A stretch of 8,070 nucleotides of DNA. Source: an uncultured Clostridia bacterium. GTDB taxonomy: Bacteria; Bacillota; Clostridia; Oscillospirales; Ruminococcaceae. The notes under the pieces are model-generated. The model had not been told where the DNA came from. It was given only the letters and a program-made list of their open reading frames with translations, and searched no databases. A program made the position numbers and the translations under genes. This document shows, piece by piece, positions 7,052 to 8,070 of this stretch (positions are counted from its first letter, which is position 1; each line of letters opens with the position of its first letter). The DNA lies in contig CAMEQX010000052.1 of assembly GCA_945933905.1 (NCBI GenBank), forward strand, positions 1 to 8,070, written 5' to 3'.

Positions 7052-7318
7052 TCACCCCAAAAGAATGTAGCTCGCAAGCGTAGCGGCGTCAACGCCCTTT
7101 TCAGCGGTTTCACTCGCTTCGACAAGCTCCTTGGGAGCAGCGTCAGCCTTTACCTCAGCGGCAATCGCAGCCTTTGCGTTCGCGATAGCAGCCTCAAAGC
7201 CAAACTCCACTCTGTCGGTGTTAGATTTAACAGCAGCCGAGGCACTCGGTTTCTTTGGCGCGCTCGTTTTGTTTGTTTTGTAAGCGGATACAATTCCGTT
7301 AATGCCTTTTATTTCCAT
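7052..7318 (-). CDS. flgM: FlgM, anti-sigma-28 factor
   Basis: FlgM binds and inhibits sigma-28 (FliA/SigD) until hook completion; in enterics it is then exported through the finished hook. The product is 88 residues. It begins MEIKGINGIVSAYKTNK, typical of clostridial FlgM, and has a disordered Lys/Ser/Ala linker. The DRVEFGFEAAI segment (35-45) corresponds to the D-x-V/I-x-h-S motif with Gly in place of Ser. The C-terminus GVDAATLASYILLG matches the 'VD...IA..I' sigma-binding helix. Alanine content is high in residues 43-62. The start at 7318 is set by AAAAGGAGGT (7326-7335, 7 nt spacing); an in-frame TTG at 7348 lies upstream of that site and is rejected. It is first in the operon, directly behind the sigma-28 promoter, giving negative autoregulation. 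Homology is short, so context carries much of the call. Confidence 0.85.
   Translation of the reverse strand: MEIKGINGIVSAYKTNKTSAPKKPSASAAVKSNTDRVEFGFEAAIANAKAAIAAEVKADAAPKELVEASETAEKGVDAATLASYILLG
7053..7058 (-). promoter_or_regulatory. Ribosome binding site of flgN, overlapping flgM stop
   Basis: GGGGTG on the minus strand, 6 nt before the ATG at 7046. It overlaps the flgM TGA (7052-7054) and includes the alternative GTG, so it decides the start in favour of the ATG. Confidence 0.65.
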
Positions 7319-7325
7319 AGTGCCG

Positions 7326-7335
7326 ACCTCCTTTT
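7326..7335 (-). promoter_or_regulatory. Ribosome binding site of flgM
   Basis: AAAAGGAGGT on the minus strand, 7 nt before the ATG at 7318. It is the strongest Shine-Dalgarno match in the window and rules out the upstream in-frame TTG at 7348. Confidence 0.9.
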
Positions 7336-7373
7336 CAAAAATTTGCAAAAATGCACATTTCCCCTCGTATTAT

Positions 7374-7400
7374 ATATCGGCAAGTAATCCGATTTCTTTA
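7374..7400 (-). promoter_or_regulatory. Sigma-28 (SigD/FliA) promoter of the flgM operon
   Basis: On the minus strand TAAA (7397-7400) is followed after exactly 15 bases by GCCGATAT (7374-7381). This is the B. subtilis SigD consensus (TAAA, N14-16, GCCGATAT) with no mismatch; the -35 also reads TAAAGAAA, close to the enteric FliA form. Transcription should start near 7366, leaving a leader of about 50 nt before flgM. A strongly A/T-rich stretch at about 7401-7438 lies just upstream and could act as an UP-type element. The placement in front of flgM, which inhibits this same sigma factor, supports the call. Confidence 0.92.
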
Positions 7401-7484
7401 GCGCATTTTACATTTTTTCAAAATTTTCCCTTAAAACGTTGCCAAAAATCTACAATGATTTGAGCGAAAGTATGTTGAATTTGC

Positions 7485-8070
7485 CTAAAATCCGCCGTAG
7501 TGAGAGAGCGTTTCTGCGGCGAGCTCGGAGCCCGCGGTCATTGCCTTTTCGATGTCGCCGTAAAGCAGATATGAACACACAAAGCCCGCGTGATAGCTGT
7601 CGCCGCAGCCGGTTGTATCGACAACTTGACTTACGGGCTTCGCTTTTACGCGATATTCCTCGCCGTTAAAATAAGTCACGCTTCCGTTTTCGCCGAGCGA
7701 CATATTGAACAAGCCGCCGTATTTCTCGGAGAATTCGCGGAAATAATGCAGCAAATCCTCCTCGCCGCTTATCATAAAAAAGTCGATGAACGGGGCGAAT
7801 TTCTCCATATCGGCAAAGTCGCGGTAAACGTCAAAGTCAACGGCAAGCTTAAAGCCGAACTTTTTCTTCAGCTCGACAATCTCCCGAAAACACGACGCCC
7901 AAAAGTGAACGAAAACCGCGTCGGACTGCGAAATCAGCGCGATTTCCTCGGCGTTCAGCGTGAAATCGTCGAGAATTTCGCCGTTCCACGAATTTTCCTT
8001 GAAATATCTGTCGCCGCTTTCCGTGAGGTAAATTCGGTTGTTTGCCGTGGCGCGACGCTCGTCAACGCGG
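7485..8070 (-). CDS. PfkB-family sugar kinase, FrlD-like (fructoselysine 6-kinase-like), C-terminal 194 residues
   Basis: The frame is open to the right edge of the window, so the N-terminus and start lie outside it. Hand translation from 8069 gives 194 residues. The PfkB signature 2 is present: DTTGCGDSYHAGF (151-163 of the fragment), with the catalytic-base Asp in GCGDS. MSLGENGSV (123-131) and the C-terminal AAETLSHYGGF resemble E. coli FrlD (fructoselysine 6-kinase), as does AVDFDVYRDF in the middle. The family phosphorylates sugars or sugar adducts with ATP in the cytoplasm; the FrlD-like substrate is inference from these matches recalled from memory, and other PfkB kinases remain possible. 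It shares the strand of the flagellar operon, but the sigma-28 promoter lies between them, so it is probably a neighbour rather than a functional partner. Confidence 0.85.
   Translation of the reverse strand, partial: RVDERRATANNRIYLTESGDRYFKENSWNGEILDDFTLNAEEIALISQSDAVFVHFWASCFREIVELKKKFGFKLAVDFDVYRDFADMEKFAPFIDFFMISGEEDLLHYFREFSEKYGGLFNMSLGENGSVTYFNGEEYRVKAKPVSQVVDTTGCGDSYHAGFVCSYLLYGDIEKAMTAGSELAAETLSHYGGF

Larger units (their letters stand above)
7319..7484. other. Intergenic region between kinase and flgM
   Basis: This 166-bp stretch is the only sizeable gap in the window. It is far more A/T-rich than the genes and holds the sigma-28 promoter and flgM leader. I see no convincing GC-rich hairpin with a T-run after the kinase stop, no small gene with a ribosome binding site on either strand, and no tRNA. 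Confidence 0.75.

Noticed and set aside
7319..7366. Hairpin or CsrA/riboswitch-like structure in the flgM leader
   Set aside because: Only tiny inverted repeats (TGCA-TTTT-TGCA, TTTGCAAA) of A/T-rich sequence are present, and the only GGA is in the Shine-Dalgarno sequence itself, without a convincing stem.
7369..7374. TATAAT on the minus strand as a sigma-A -10 box
   Set aside because: It overlaps the sigma-28 -10 box, and 17-18 bp upstream there is AGAAAT/AAGAAA, not a TTGACA-like -35. It may help melting, but is not supported as a separate promoter.
1..8070. CRISPR array, insertion sequence, tRNA/rRNA or phage genes
   Set aside because: No regularly spaced repeats, terminal inverted repeats, transposase motifs or RNA gene sequences are visible; the window is almost fully coding.

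Overview
This window is a late-flagellar gene cluster. Every gene in it reads on the minus strand, so transcription runs from high to low coordinates. In transcription order it holds: the C-terminal part of a PfkB-family sugar kinase (FrlD-like, cut by the right edge), a 166-bp intergenic region with an excellent sigma-28/SigD promoter, then flgM, flgN, flgK, flgL, a DUF6470 (YviE-like) gene, fliW, csrA, and the N-terminal 501 codons of fliD (cut by the left edge). The order flgM-flgN-flgK-flgL-yviE-fliW-csrA is the one known from Bacillus subtilis and many Clostridia. With Gram-positive-type Shine-Dalgarno sequences (AGGAGG) before most genes and the FliW/CsrA pair, this points to a motile Firmicute. 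A gut or anaerobic clostridium is my guess, but the genus cannot be read from the sequence.

Layout: 7485-8070 sugar kinase fragment; 7319-7484 promoter and leader; 7052-7318 flgM (anti-sigma-28); 6564-7046 flgN (chaperone of FlgK/FlgL); 5001-6551 flgK and 2840-4978 flgL (hook-filament junction); 2178-2810 DUF6470; 1744-2172 fliW and 1506-1742 csrA (translational switch coupled to flagellin level); 1-1503 fliD (filament cap). From flgM to fliD the genes are 1 to 29 bp apart, so they look like one transcript. Four starts (flgM, flgN, the DUF6470 gene, fliW) are placed downstream of in-frame TTG/GTG alternatives because the Shine-Dalgarno spacing fits only the ATG.

The genes together form the checkpoint between hook completion and filament growth. 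FlgM holds sigma-28 until the hook is built and FlgM is exported. Sigma-28 then drives this operon, including flgM itself, giving negative feedback. FlgN delivers FlgK and FlgL for the junction, FliD caps the filament, and FliW/CsrA tune flagellin translation.

The most unusual content is in the surface-exposed proteins. FlgL is 712 residues instead of about 300, and its extra 390 residues are four degenerate repeats of about 70-85 residues. FliD has an insertion of roughly 280 residues before its Flagellin_IN motif, and this contains two more units of the same pattern. The repeats resemble the Flagellin_IN motif, so junction and cap proteins appear to have been enlarged with one related module. 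FlgK, by contrast, has ordinary size. I see no RNA genes, insertion sequences, CRISPR arrays or wholly novel gene system.
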